A stretch of DNA of 64,000 bases. It comes from Diphasiastrum complanatum (lineage: Eukaryota; Streptophyta; Lycopodiopsida; Lycopodiales; Lycopodiaceae). The position numbers and the translations under genes were made by a program. Positions 11,046 to 25,000 of this stretch are shown here, piece by piece (position 1 is the first letter of the stretch; each line of letters begins with the position of its first letter). The stretch spans positions 22,488,663 through 22,552,662 of the forward strand of contig CM055103.1 in assembly GCA_029204225.1 (NCBI GenBank), written 5' to 3'. Below the pieces are notes generated by a model that saw nothing but the letters and a program-made list of their open reading frames with translations, did not search any database and was not told where the DNA came from.

Positions 11046-11060
11046 CCTCTATATAAGAGG
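11046..11060 (+). promoter_or_regulatory. candidate TATA box
   Basis: CCTCTATATAAGAGG is a textbook plant TATA context, of the kind often found in LTR promoters, about 290 bases upstream of the ATG at 11349. There is no transcript evidence; the call rests on sequence and position only. Confidence 0.45.
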
Positions 11061-11348
11061 AAAGTTCGATTCATTTGGCACTTCTTACAGTGAAGCTCTA
11101 ACGAGATTTTTCGTGGATTCTCAAATTCTTCAGATTGCGACCAGTCTTTGCCTGCACCTACATTTGCCATCATAACTACTTGCTATACACTCATAATCCA
11201 CTTTTCCAATTACTTTTGCGCGTTATCCACCTTTCCAGTTTTTTTCAGCCTTTTCCTCTATTTTTAATGCCTTTTTAGCCTTTTTTGAAAGCCTTTTCCT
11301 ATTTTTCCATCTTCGTCTTCTTCCACAGTAACCCAATTCGCTAATATA

Positions 11349-12374
11349 ATGGCCTCATCTTCTAGCCCTACCAACCAGCCATCTAGTCCATCTGACGACT
11401 CCCTTACCCCCAAGGATGTCATCAAGAATGAAATTTCTACTGACATGCAAATCTGGCCACTACTTGCGGATTCCTTGGTCAAGCCCTGGGTCCAGGTAGC
11501 CGGACCTCTCTTGCAAGTGATGGGCATTTACTCATCCATATTCACAACCGTGCTTAACATGCTTATCGTCCTCATGGCCTACGCCACGTGGGACAAGAAA
11601 AAGGCCCGCTTCTATGTCCAATACGATAACAAGATGTACCGAGTGCATGTCAATACAGGCGCACCTCAGCTAAAGACTAACGACAGGTATTTGATAGAGG
11701 CTATCAATAACCCCATCGTCCAATCAGCAACATATCTGCTGAATAACTTTCTAGTCATTTCATCATTGCACAAGTAGCGCATACAATCTAACCTCTTGAG
11801 CCAAATAGTGGAATCCTATTTGGAATACCCTAACCCCTCCATCGTACCTTATCACTGGTCCACCTTTGTTTTGAATGAACTAAGGTTGGCCATTAAACAA
11901 AACTCGCTCGACCGAATGGCTGTCGGGCCCCTGTTGTGTAATTTTGCCTATACAGTTCTTGAACATAAGGTTCGAAACTTCCGACGCTCTTCCATCCTTT
12001 CAACTGACGTTCCATATGTTAACCTCTACCCACCTTCCGGTGCTACTACCTCCACCCACTTTGCTGCTACTAACACGTCAGCCAACAAAAGAATGTGTGG
12101 CGCAGCCTCATCTTCATCTAGCCCTCCTACCATCAGACAACGCACCGCACCGTCGCAACCCACTTCCGCTGCTTCCATAGCCATAGGCTTCCGCTTTCGC
12201 TCAACTCTCTACTACCACCACCACATCTGCTCCTATTGCTCCCATACCCCCTCATTCAACCACCACTCTCGCATCTTCCATTCCTACCATCACCATCAGT
12301 TCTTACATCCCTCTTGTATCCTTTTCTACCTAACTTCTCCATATCAACCCCCTCGATTCACAGCTTTCGCCTGA
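11349..12374 (+). pseudogene. unrecognised gag-position ORF pair
   Basis: The first frame (11349-11777, 142 codons) starts MASSSSPTNQPSSPSDD and has a hydrophobic stretch GIYSSIFTTVLNMLIVLMAYA (residues about 58-78) followed by KKKARFYVQYDNKMYRVH. A stop at 11775-11777 and a small shift separate it from a second frame (11796-12374) that seems to continue the same protein: IVESYLEYPNPSIVPYHWST, then LNELRLAIKQNSLDRMAVGP, ending in a Ser/Thr/Pro/His-rich tail. I do not recognise the family. The position before a gypsy RT suggests a gag or other structural protein, but this is not shown by any motif. Confidence 0.4.
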
Positions 12375-12974
12375 CACCCTTGCTTGGATGAACCTCATTA
12401 GCCTTTCACCGCCTCGACAAGGCTCCTCACCGTCTCTCTCCATCCTCCAAACCATCCTCCAGTTCCCTTCCATTCCTCCATTTACTCATTTAAAAATCCC
12501 ATTCTTGCACCTCTTTCCACTACTACTACTCCTCTCACACCTCCCACTTCACCTTTGAAGGCTGCAGAGGGTGACAAAAATCGTTGCCTCATGAAGCATT
12601 TGTGCAACAAACGTATGTCGCCTCGCCTCTTCGTGTTGATCCCACCGCACCTGAGGGCATGACACCGCCAGAAAAATTGATTGAAAATGACGATACGGAC
12701 ATGCAAAGCACTCGTGCGACACCACATCCAGCCCCAACGAGAACCACACTATCGGCTGCTCCCACAAACCTCACAACGGCCTACCAAGCCTTGGGCACCT
12801 TTATCCAAGATGAGGTAGTGGCCAGAACCTCTTTGGACAGCCGAGTGTTGGAGTTGGCCACAAATAACACACAGTCGCAATCCAACATGCTACAGCTCCA
12901 GCAAGACCTGCTAATAACTTAGCAACACAAGTAAGAAGGCCAAAAAGAGATTCTGAAGCTGCAACAACACAAAG
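12375..12974 (+). other. low-complexity proline/serine coding-like spacer
   Basis: Pyrimidine-rich sequence continues the composition of the upstream ORF. A 112-codon frame at 12584-12922 (MPHEAFVQQTYVASPLRVDP, later a Gln/Asn-rich LELATNNTQSQSNMLQLQQD that could be a short coiled coil) may be a further piece of the same gag-like protein. No domain is recognisable. Confidence 0.3.
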
Positions 12975-14225
12975 ATGGCCTGCACTATAGCTAGTAGATT
13001 GTATAGGTCCAACTCACATTACACCCAGCACATTCAAGAAGAGCTAACAAAATTACTTGATGCAGAGTTTATCTATCAAATCAAACACACTTCTTGGGTA
13101 TCACCAATTGTGACAATACTCAAGAAGAGCAAAAAATCAAGAATCTACATAGATTTCAAAGAACTCAATGCAACGACTTAGAAAGATCATTTTTAGCTAC
13201 CATTCATTGAATCTGTACTTGAACGAATTGCTAGTCATAGAGCCCATAATTTTCTAAATGGTTTTGGTGGCTACCATTAGATATAGATTACCCCAAAAAG
13301 ATCGACATAAGATGGCTTTTGCCATAGAGTGGGGTACCTGTGCTTACAAAGTAGTGAATTTTGGATTGTGCAATGCACCTAGCATTCCAAAGGATGATAT
13401 TAAAAAACTTCTCCAAAAGTTTCTAGAAATATTCTCAGACGACTTTGTGTGCACTCATTGCGTAAACAGCACTTGCACTGTCTAGAAAAAGTGTTAATAC
13501 ATTGTCACTTATACAACATATCTCTCAACTCGCGGCCAAATCCTAGATACTTGTCACATACGACATAGTGTTGGAACATGTAATATCACGGCATGGTACT
13601 GCTACAATTTGGAAGAAAGACAAGATAATAATCTGCTTGTTTAAACTTGGAATAGTATGTGAGATTTTAGAACCCATTGGACATTGCAATTATTATCAAA
13701 GATTTACATTATTTTTTGCTAAGTTGTCCAAACCTATTTACCAACTGACAATACTATTTGAGTGGACACTGATAGCCATTGAAGCTCTCCACAAGCTTAA
13801 GAGGGCATGACACTCATCTTAGCCCCCAAAGTGGATGATTGAGTTGCATGTTCATTGATGCCTCCAAATATGCCATTGGGAGTGTTCTTACTCAACCATG
13901 GGAATTCTAGAAAGATCACATACTATACTTTTCTAATCGACAAAAAATCCAGGTCAAGGTCAATTATACTACTATTGAGCGAGAGGCTATGGCCATGTAT
14001 ATAGCATCAAGGAATATAGATACTAATTGCTAGCCATTTGCATTCTTTGTTGATCACTAAGCTTTGATATATCTTCTTGTAAACAGACCCTATACGACTA
14101 GAAGGATCACAAAATGGTTGTTGCTTTTAGAGGAATTCCAATTTTGAATAATGGTACAGAAAGACAAGCAACACTATCTAGCAAATCATTTATCAAAGAT
14201 CCGCAACGTACCACCTAGTCAAGGG
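12975..14225 (+). pseudogene. Ty3/gypsy reverse transcriptase-RNase H relic
   Basis: In broken frames, the gypsy RT blocks appear in order: EELTKLLDAEFIYQIKHTSW with VSPIVTILKKS (about 13036-13130), IYIDFKELNATT (to 13179), AFAIEWGTCAYKVVNFGLCN (about 13315-13375, normally TEWGTF.Y.VMPFGLCNAP) and FLEIFSDDFVC (about 13420-13450, with the DD of the catalytic box). RNase H traces follow (FIDASKYAIG-like near 13850, TTIEREAMAMYIA near 13965, FFVDH near 14045). At least ten stops and several frameshifts are present, so it is long dead. Confidence 0.85.
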
Positions 14226-15748
14226 ATATTTTCATGAAAAGATCTTGATGATTTCTTATTATGTTGATACTAGAAAGAAAACATGCAATAAAGAATCCCA
14301 CTACAAATTGGACTTCAAAAAAATGCCTACGAAACTTAAGAGCTTCCTCATTAGTAGAAAATGAAGTATGATAGCTAGAATATTGAAAATTCTTCAAAAT
14401 CAGAGCTTTGACATCCCATTTCCATAATAAATCATGGTAGCAAAATTTAATGCCTTCAAAAAACAATTCTTTTATAAACAATGAGAAAACAATTAATTTA
14501 TCTACAACAATGTTATGACCCAAAGAAACACAAATTTAGGGTAAATGGTATCACCAAAGAACAATGCCTATTAAGGATAAACAATATTTTCTTCTCGAAA
14601 TGATTCCGACCAATATCAACATGATTAATGACCTTTTCCCTATACTTTTAAGAACCAGTATATGATTTCAAACCGTCTAAAACTGAGGAAGAGCATTCAT
14701 AACTTCAGGCTTCCTATGAATAGAGCTCAAGCTAATTTTGTCAAGATCAGGCACAGTAAAAATTGTGATGAATAAATCCTTGTCAGAGATGAAAAAACAA
14801 ATAGATTCAATATTGGCTTTGGATTCTAAAATTGGCTAAGTTTATAAAAGTGAAAATGCGATACCCCAATATCTTGAAAATAAATGTTTTTGAAATACAA
14901 ACTAACCAAATAAGGTTTTCAAGATAAAACCTACATATTATTTATAGGTCCTAAAAATAAGGGAAAGTCCCCTTCGAAAACCCAACAGAAGATATTGGGG
15001 CCTCTCAAGAAATCATATGATGAACCATTTGATAACTTGAGGCATTACCATAAGGTCACACTTGACAGCCAAAATCTCAAGAATCCAAAAATATCTATCA
15101 AATCAGGGTGGTTGTAAAGACAATGCTTGCAGGAGTTGCTGAAGCTGCCATAGGTATGTGTCTTTTTTTAATTATCATCCTCTGAAAAATATGGCACTAA
15201 ACGTGTTCCTTGGAACCTGGGTTAGGGATGCATCAAGAATATTTGTAGTGCTTTCTACTGGTATTGTTACACATGGTACTATAAGAAAGTTACAGTCAGT
15301 ATATAGCCCTGGAGAAGTGAATGCCAAAGCTCTGAAATGTCCAATCCCTTTATGTAAGTGCATGATTCGTAGATTCACTTCATGCATACCATGCTTTGAA
15401 TCATAGAAAGGCTCAATGTGATAATCGCTGGTCCTAAATTTTATCTTAAATTGACAAACCCAAACAATCATGTAAGTGGCAGCCATCATGTAAAAAGTCA
15501 CTAAAACGTTTTTTACATATAGGTTTCTTATAGGCCATCCATATGAAATTCACTGAAGGTACAGAATTACATGAACCAGAAGAAGAAAGTGATCAGTATT
15601 TACTACTACTCTACTAGATACTGACTTATTGGGAGATTAGTTGGTAACTATAAACATGTGGCTTAGCTTCCACTTCTGTTTGAAGATGCAGGGCTGATTA
15701 GCCTGACCATCAGAAAGATGGGAAAGACTCCTAGAACAGAAATACAGC
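14226..15748. other. intergenic; 3' flank of the phosphorylase gene
   Basis: No gene is recognisable. The last 250 bases or so (15500-15748) should hold the 3' untranslated region of the minus-strand phosphorylase. No perfect AATAAA is seen there; AATAAG on the minus strand near 15630-15637 is a possible weak signal. Several open frames of 60-108 codons (for example minus strand 15501-15175) lack any domain. Confidence 0.35.
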
Positions 15749-18700
15749 TCATGGCACTGGGCATGCCTGAATTTTCCATATCTCTTGAGCATACTGTAAG
15801 ATAGTCCGGTCACTGCTAAATTTTCCTGATCCTGCAGTACTTAAAATGGACATCTTGATCCAGTGAGCCTGATTCCTGCAAACAGATTTTCAAGTTAGTC
15901 ATACTCGGGATGTACCAAGCTTGGGTAGAAAATGAGATCTGTAACCTTTTGTTTGCAGCTAAGCATAGCCTCCATGGGCATCGGAGCAGTGTGATTTCAA
16001 AGACAGGACTAATTACTGCATCAAAGCTAGCCGAAAAACATATCAAAAAGGGAATTCCCCCTTTTGCAAGTTTTGGAATGGGTTAATGATCTTGCCTGTA
16101 TGCTTCATCAACTTTGGACTGAGCTTCGAGATAGCTCGGAAAATCTTGTCCAACAAGGAAATAATCTCCTCGACCATAACCAGTGTTACCCTCCAGGGAC
16201 TCAAGGAGAGGCCCATAGTCATAATCACCAAACTTGCCACTTCGAATAAAATCTTTGACCTCTTCAAAGCGTGGATCGGGCACAAACTGCACACTCCAAT
16301 ATATCCTTTCTTAGTGGATTAAAGAGACAAGCACAAAAACATGTGAAAGTATCAGATCTTCATCTTCGCCTGATCAACATTAACAGGTCACTCATTTGCC
16401 TAAAAGATCAATAGCATACGAAATGGTGCAGCTAGAAAGTCTCACCTTCCCTTCTTCACGTTGTTTCCTTAGAATAGGCACATCTTCTGCCCGGGCACCA
16501 AACAAAAAAAAGTTATTTTTTCCAATTTCCTCACGAATTTCTACATTAGCACCATCAAGTGTGCCTATGATTAGGCTCCCATTTAAAGCAAACTTCATGT
16601 TACTTGTCCCACTGGCTTCCATCCCAGCTGTGCTTATGTGTTGAGATAATTCACTTGCTGGAATCGCAAGCTCTGCCACAGTTACATTGTAGTTTGGAAT
16701 GAAAATTACCTGCAAAAGGTTACGAAGTTGTTTATCTCTAGGTTACAAATACAGGGTAAGAACTGATATGTCTTGATATCTAGATACTCGTCCAAAATTG
16801 GCCATCAGGTCAACTGCAAAAAACATATGATGACTGCATGACATATAACCTAAGTCCAATTTGCTGGTTTTTTCAGCATTTCCACATTCTCCTGGCCACA
16901 TGCTCTCAACGAGTGCATACCTTAAGGAGGTGAGATACATCTCTATCATTATTCACCACCTGACCGACATCATTTACAAGCTTCACAATTCGTTTGGCCT
17001 GTGCATAAGTTGCAAAAGCTTTGCCACCGAGCATAACAGTGCGGGGGACAGCTTTCATTTGTTCTCCTTTACTGAGTTCCTTCCAAAACAACCATTACAT
17101 TCATATAGTTAGAGAAAACTAACTTTGTTTTTCTGGAAACCACCATCACATTCATATAGTTAGAGAAAATTAACTTTGAATTGAAGAATTAAAAAAATGA
17201 CTTGTAGCTGACAAAGGTTGTCCTTATCAAATACCTTGATCTTTTTATATCGGTAGATTACACTGAGGATGTTGAGAAGCTGGCGCTTGTACTCATGGAT
17301 TCGTTTGATTTGAATGTCAAAAAGAGAATTTGAGTCCACTTCAATTCCTGTAACATCCTGCAAGTATTTTGCAAAGCGTTGCTTGTTGGCAGTCTTAGCT
17401 GCAGCCCATTCAGTCTGCAGTTGCTTGTCATCTGCAAACTGATTTGCATTACAAGAAAGACAAAATCATTTCAGTCATTTGCTAGGTAAAGAGAAAGTTT
17501 GTTTAATTTGCAAATCGTGTTATGAAGGAACTTCCTTGCAGCAATAATGCTTTCCTTCAGACAGAACTTTGGCTATTACCTGACGTAAGCCGGTAAGTAG
17601 ATCAAGATTGGTCACCCATTCATCTGTTCTTAGCCATTTTGTTATTATAGTGCTCAACTCAGGGCTGCAGAACCGCAACCAACGCCTTGGTGTCACACCA
17701 TTGGTTTTGTTCTGAAACTTTGTGGGCCACAATGAATTGAAGTCTGCAAATAGCTCTTTTTTCAAAATGTCACTGTGTAACTCTGCTACTCCATTGACCT
17801 AAGAGATCGAAAATCAGTTTGCATCAGAAAATAGCCCCTCCTAGCAGCTGAATTGGCTGAGCAACATAAACAGTGGTAATATAGTACTGAAAGTGATCTT
17901 CTAGAAATGCTGTAATGATGCAGCCTACATGAAACATGATGAGGCGTGATAAAAAACATACAAAACGTTATAATCCTTTTGCAAAGACCATAACGAAGAA
18001 TTCTCCTTCCATTTGTAAGACTTCATCATCTAGACGTGCAGATATCCCTCAACCTGTGGACCATGATGTGGGCCATGAATTGCCTGGTGGACTGTAGTTT
18101 CTCCTTCCATATGATAAGATATCTTTTTCTGTAATTTATGAAATTGATTTGTGGTATATAGAAAATCACCTATTTTCTTTCATCTATATTGATACTCTTA
18201 GATGTCTCAAATACCTCTACTTTTGTAACGAGACCTGCTGACAATGTTTATGGTTTAGCATGTTCTTTACTGAATGTGTCACTTTGGCATTGTCTGAAAT
18301 GTGCAGTATATGAAATGCATGCATGCAGCCTACTTGGCCATGGCACCCTCCCAGCCACACATTCAGGCAGGTGGGAGGGGAGAAGTGTAATGGGGAACTT
18401 CATTATGAGGCTGGGAGATTGGCAGGGCCAAATGTGCTTTCTACAGGTGCAGTATCCCTATCCCTATCCCTATCCCTACAGTGCATGTATAGCCAACTCC
18501 CACTCTTGAGGTCGTAAGTTGTCCACTGATAGTTTATGTCCATCTTTAGTCACAATCAGCTGTGCATGCGTTAAGTTATCATTGAGTTAACTATCAATTA
18601 GTTCCCAACCTCCTTGTTGTATCAAAGTACGCCATGGTTGGTTGGAAAGTGAAGGTCAAGATGTCTTCTTCACAAGTCAAACGTGATGACCAGAGGCAAA

Positions 18701-19618
18701 GATATGACCAAAAATGCTATCTTTAGGCAATGACTCGTCTAAACAAGTGTGCATGTTCTTCTTCCAAACATCAATCGCACAACCATAATGAGTGGAGTGC
18801 ATTAATTTCCATAACATCCCTAGTCCTAGTATGTCCCTCCTCATCTATGATCCCTTGTGTTTTGTTTGTGGAGAAAGTCCCCTATCCATTCCGGCTCCAA
18901 ATCTGCAAGCTGCAACCTTCTTAGATTTCTTGAAATAAGAGGTAAAAATAGAAACATATAACTCGAACAAAGTTCAAAACCCTTGGATGGTCAAAACACT
19001 GTACCAATCCTCGTGTTTCTTTGACAAACAAGTGCAGCTCAATTGGCTATGCAAATCACTATAGCAAGTTAACAATAACTCTAAGCTTGGACCAGAATTG
19101 ATGTTGTCCCAAGTTTAACTTTCTTGAAGGCCTTACCGTGTGGGATGATATTACGCATAAGTTCGCCATTCGCACCACTGGCTTGTCGGGGTTGGAACTA
19201 TCCAAGATGGAAAGACTGCTCAATTTGTCTTCCAAATCAGGCCGAATCTTACCAACCAGCGCATGGAACTGCAAAACAATGATGAGAACAATGTTATGAA
19301 AACTTACAACTAATATGCATTCTCTACAAGACCAATACGAAGTGACATGGCATCTAGCCAGTGGCTATCTATGCAATGTCTCAGATAGTTTGCCCACTGC
19401 ATCTCAAGTAATACTTCATAATACATATATTTGTGAATAAGATATCACTCAGAGCTTCATAGGATACACTTAAAAACCTGTAACAAAGTGTACATTGTAG
19501 TATCTATTAACCAATTTCAAGTGCTCTTTAAGTTACATGTGCTCTTCAATAAGCTCCAAACTTTTTATTTCATGATTCTATTCGTTAGATAACATAAGGT
19601 AACCGTCCATCAACACAC

Positions 19619-19669
<51 letters not shown>

Positions 19670-22006
19670 AAGTCTCCCAAAACTAAAGTTAGTAGCACAA
19701 GTCAATTGACAAAGATATTGGCAATGTAAAACTACAACAAACTTTTTGTATGCGTGCCAGCTCAAATACACTGTGAGCAAATATTTGATGCTACAAGCTC
19801 CAAAAGGACTTGTGTCAGCTCTATATTACTCACTCCTTGTCGACTATTCTATGGTCGCAGACTGGAAAATGGACCGCCTGCACTAGCTATGCCTAGGAGG
19901 TAGAGATCAAAAAATAGATCTTACAAAGTAATATTTCTGACTCTTTCAAGTTTGACTGTGTGTGTATTCTGCTGGATAGATTCGCTTTATCTAAAATCAA
20001 CAAGCCAAATCGGAGACATGCTCAATATTTCTCTCTTCTAGAGATGCAAGATTGAGCCTGAGGTGGCAACGACGACACACGGATAAGCCTGTCAAATGCC
20101 AGTCTGTGAAAGTGGGCAACGATTTGTCTGTTCAACAGGTCCTCCAAAAAGGAACAACAATGTGAGTGTGGTGAGTGCTGGCAAGGCACAGTGTCATATT
20201 GGAGATTCTTGTATGTGAAACATCAGGAGTCGAACCAGCACTCAATGGAAAGAGCAGCCTTCAATATAGGAGTTTCTTAATCTGAAAGGTCAAAATAGGG
20301 AGTAAATTAAAGTATGAAAATAAGAATGCTAGGAAAATTTTAAATTTGGGAGAGACTTCAACACATGCAGCTACGAGAATGGGATTAGGGTTTCTTGCTC
20401 AGATAAGCTTAAGAGTCACTCATTGCTGAATCATCAGAAACCACGTTGGATGGAGATTCGAGAATGCAACAGCATATACCTGCTTATCAATCTCAGCTAT
20501 GATCTCGAAATGACGTGGCAGTAGTTTGGCCATAACAGCTTGTGACCATTTCTCAAGAGCTTCAGGTAGCACAGTATGATTTGTATACGCTACAGTGCTG
20601 CCATTGATCGCAAGTAGCAACGTCATTATAGCACAATCATTAGCAATAAGAAATGAATTTAGCAAAATCAACTCGAAGGTAGTTCACCAAACAATTTTAC
20701 CTTCAGCCATAAAGGTCAGCTTTTTATAATGTTTACACATGAGCTAGCTCTTTCATTTGTAGAGAACAGATTATCATTTACAATGCTGCAGATTGTTTGG
20801 ATTAACAATTTTGGCAACATAACAGTGCCAGAAATACTGGCATGAACTAAAGTAGCTTCAGAAAAAGAAATTCGCCTTAGAAGTTGAAGTCATGTGCTCC
20901 ATTTTGGTCTGATTACTTTGGAGAACCATAACCTCAAATAATGGAAATGAAAATTTACTTCAGATCCTTGATGTAAGCACTGCCAGAAAAGATTATTTCC
21001 AGAGCTTAAAAAGAGTTCAAGGACCAGCCTTTGCTGACCACAAAGCCATTTCAGTTTTCCCACTCCTGCATAGCTTATAGAAACACTTGAAATGCAACTT
21101 CTGTATAGAGCATTAACAACCTTGAGGTGATAGTCCAAGCTTCATCCCATCCAAGGCCTTCTTCATCCATGAGCAGTCTCATGAGCTCAGGGATGGCTAA
21201 AGTTGGGTGTGTATCATTCATCTGTACAGAAACTTTTTTTGAAAACTCAGCCCACAAGAAAGGCTTGTCTTTTGAGCGTCTCTCCTTGAATCTTGCCAAG
21301 ATGTCCTGCTCAGCACCAACATAATACAGATTATGTTTGCTGCTGCTTCAATAACACATTCCCACGCACAAGCACTGGAGGAGCCATTGCATACAAATGC
21401 CATCTAAGGGCTGAATCATAAGGTACACCCTATATTACTAGGAAATTAAAGAACCTCAAGGCAGTTGGACAACACCACAATACTTGGAAAACATCCGGGA
21501 ATGAAAGAAAAGTATGTACTTGCAAAGAAGCACTACAAAGCAAGTATTGTTGCTTCAATCTCAGAAGCTTTCCCTCCTCGGTCTCATCTCCCGGATACAA
21601 TACGGCACAGATCTGCAAGTCTCAGCTAGACATATGCTTTGATCAGCAGAACAAGTGTTATTGTTGACTCTAGAAAAGGTGAAATGGATATGTTGAATCT
21701 CCACAAAAGCTCGTCTCTAAGTTCCATTGCTTCAAAGCAACCAACTTAGAGAAAGGCACATACCTGTTGAGCTTTAAACTGCAAATCAGCAGCATTTATA
21801 TGCTTCCCAGCATTAAATGCATACAAGTCAAAATCTTGAGGAGGAGACCTTGCCTCCCAAATACGCAAACTTATTGTGTTCTTTGTCTTATAACCAGGAA
21901 TAGGAATATCATATGCAAGTGCCTGAAGTTGCTCGCCTCCAACCCATTTGCGCCTGGAAAAATATTATTTTGTTGCATGCAACACTGTTCAGAATAGAAA
22001 CTTTGC

Positions 22007-22082
<76 letters not shown>

Positions 22083-25000
22083 ATACCTCCCCAATTAATC
22101 TTGTTCAATCGTCAATATTCCACACACGTACATACACCAAGGCCCAATTTTTCTGACAAAAATGATCAAAGAGAGGCAAAAGGACAGAAACAACTTCTTA
22201 TCTACCCCTTGGCTAGATATCCTCGCTCATTTTGGTCCCCCCATTTTTGTCCCTCTCAAAGTCACCTCTCTCAAAGTCATTCTCTAAGGTACCTTATCTA
22301 CAAATTACTATATTGAATCCTGGAATCAACACAATCTTATGCTCCAGAATCTTTAAGGGGAAAAATGGTTGGAAAACCAGCATTAACCACATGAAAAATC
22401 AACTCATTGATTTGTTGACCCAAACATTTCGTAAACTCACTTTGCATGCAAACATATGTCCAACAAAATGTCAAATCATGGTATAACACATCATCCAATC
22501 TCTTGAAGTTTGACTCCAAATCATTAAGAAACCATTAAGGGTATAGGCACAAGTTATAACAAAGAACCCCAAAATTTGTACCTATTCTATCAACTATTTT
22601 GAATGTGTACAACTGACTACCTTAATTTCTTTAGCAAAGATGGATTCATAACATGTCATGAAACCATGCGTTGATCCAATCTTGTATCTCTACAGCGCAC
22701 TCTTTTGTGCTCTTCACTGTGAAGTGTTTTGGCCTAAAAAAGGAATCTCGCAAGTCGGACCCCTTCACAACCTTCAAAATGAAACTTTTTAATGAGGTTG
22801 ATGGAGAGTATGGCCTTCGAAGTCTTTCATCTTTTCACCGAGGTCTAACTCTTTATATCGTAGTGCAAAAGAACTTATCTCCCACCTTTTAGGAGGGTTA
22901 TCCCACAGACTAATTTCAATCTCCAGTACTATGTAAGTAACACATCACGGCAAGCTAGTCACTCGATCAATACCATGGTTGCTCAACGTTCACCGTAAGT
23001 CTTTCTACATAAATGTACATTTTTCAGATACACTTTTTATACTGGTAAGCATTTGTTTTTATTTTTGGTTGATGAACATTCTCATAAATGTAAACTCAGG
23101 AGCAAAAGCATGGTTGCAGAGGAAATTATGCAATACATTACAACATAACAAAATTAATCTTTGTATAATACTCAAATTTAAATATCTAAGGCAAAACAAT
23201 TGAGATATGGAATTTTATCTTGACGATCAGAATATTTTGCCAAGTCAGAAAGTACAGAATGTTAAGGTCAAAGAAATGACAAAAATAATCTTTGCAAAAG
23301 AAAAGCACTTGCACAATGTCCTTACTTGCCATCTGATTCAACCAGAACCTCCCCGAAAAACCGAATAGGGTAGACAACATCATGCCTCACAATCTCCCAA
23401 GGACTAAACTTCTGTAAATAGTCAAACAGAGAGCGGCTTAACCTTTTATACCAACGAAAACCATAAAACTGAAAGATCACAAGCATTACACAGATGAGTG
23501 ACAGATGTCATTCAAAACTGTGAAAATTCCTACAAAACTTTCAAGAGGGAACAAAAATCCTGACACCTGTCTTGCTTATTCATAAATCAGACATGCAGGT
23601 TATTTTGATTAGGGGAAACTCGCAGCAAATCCAACTGATAGATCTCAGTATTCAGCACAATCATGAAACCTCTTAAATTCTTCATTACCATCATGCAGCC
23701 AGACTGAATTGTGCTTGTTTTTGTCAAGCTATGAAATCAAGAACCCGTTGATGTGAATCTTGAATGCTAGGCATTGGAAAAGCAAAGCAAGGAAATACTG
23801 ACACTTAAGTTTAAATTTCAGGAATATATTTGGAAGTTGTCGAACCTTTCTAAGGTGTATTTATGTATAATCTAAAGTCGCTGATCAAGTGTGCAAGGTT
23901 ATCGGAAGATTACTATGACACCAGAAAATACTGAATCAAGTAAAATAAGCATGATAAGTAAAAAAGCATGAATTTCTTCGAAGATCAATGTTTTGAGTAT
24001 GTACTTGTTGCTTTGAAATCAAGGAGGACCTTTTACAACAGAAACGAGAGTCCTGGCACATCATTTACTTACAATGAAATTGTCCACGTACGATTTTCAA
24101 CGAATACGGCTTTCTGAGGTTTCCACTTAAGAGCAAAATAAAGCATTCATAGTAATCTAAAATTCATTTATTATCTGATCAGCATTTTGTTCGTCAGTAA
24201 TCCCGGGTTAAAACTTTCTACTGAGAAACTTCTATTCTTATTTGGTAGAAACACCTCAAGCCAGTCTTCAGCATATTCCTCCTGCCCTTTCGCTGTAATC
24301 TTCTGTTTGAAAAGCCCATACTTGTAACGCAGACCATATCCCCACGCTGGTAGATTAAGAGTCGCCATAGAATCAAGAAAGCATGAGGCTAACCTTCCCA
24401 ATCCTCCGTTTCCTAAAGCTGGATCTTTCTCCTGAAAAGTTAAGTCAATAGTAAGTGGACAAAACGCATTCAGTACTGCATAAACTTCAACTGAACTGCC
24501 CAACGATAACAAGTGTTCTTCAAATGTGGACTGCATTTCTATATAGGATGGCCGTTTCTATTCACAAAATGTCCATTGTGTTCTTATATCCTGGGCAGAC
24601 TCCATAAAACTTCTGCAAATTATGATGTAGCAGCAACTGACCTGCCGCATGTCCCTAGGCTACTAACCTGTTCGACAATTGTCTCCAAGTCATGGCCCAA
24701 TTTATAAAGAGCTGCAGCGTAAGCATCGGTAAGCCCAAGATTGCCGATGGCATTGGATAAGGCTCTGCCTTGCAAATACTCCATTGAGATGTAATAAGTC
24801 TGCTTGGGGTCCACTTTGTGGAAATGTGCATACGTCTCATTCCATCTCTGATAAAGTAACATCCACAAGGACACAGTCAAGATTGATCTAGGAACGGCAA
24901 TCTTCTATTAACGTTCATTTCACAAGGGCGTTCATGTGAGCAAACCTTCGTAAAATTTAATTCAGGTGCTAGTGAACATGACCCAGATGCAGATATCAAA

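Larger units (their letters stand above)
11040..14225 (+). mobile_element. decayed Ty3/gypsy element
   Basis: A strong TATA-like string (CTATATAAGAGG, about 11049-11060), a 300-base leader, an ORF pair in the gag position (11349-12374), a proline/serine-rich part (12375-12925) and a gypsy RT-RNase H (12975-14225) are arranged in the order of a gypsy retrotransposon on the plus strand. The LTR ends, the PBS and the integrase were not found. The RT has many stops, whereas the first ORF is much better preserved. Grouping the two into one element is inference from order and spacing. Confidence 0.55.

Noticed and set aside
18449-18478. Interstitial telomere repeat in intron 9
   Set aside because: The unit is CCCTAT, not the plant CCCTAAA, and there are only about four copies, so it is an ordinary short tandem repeat.
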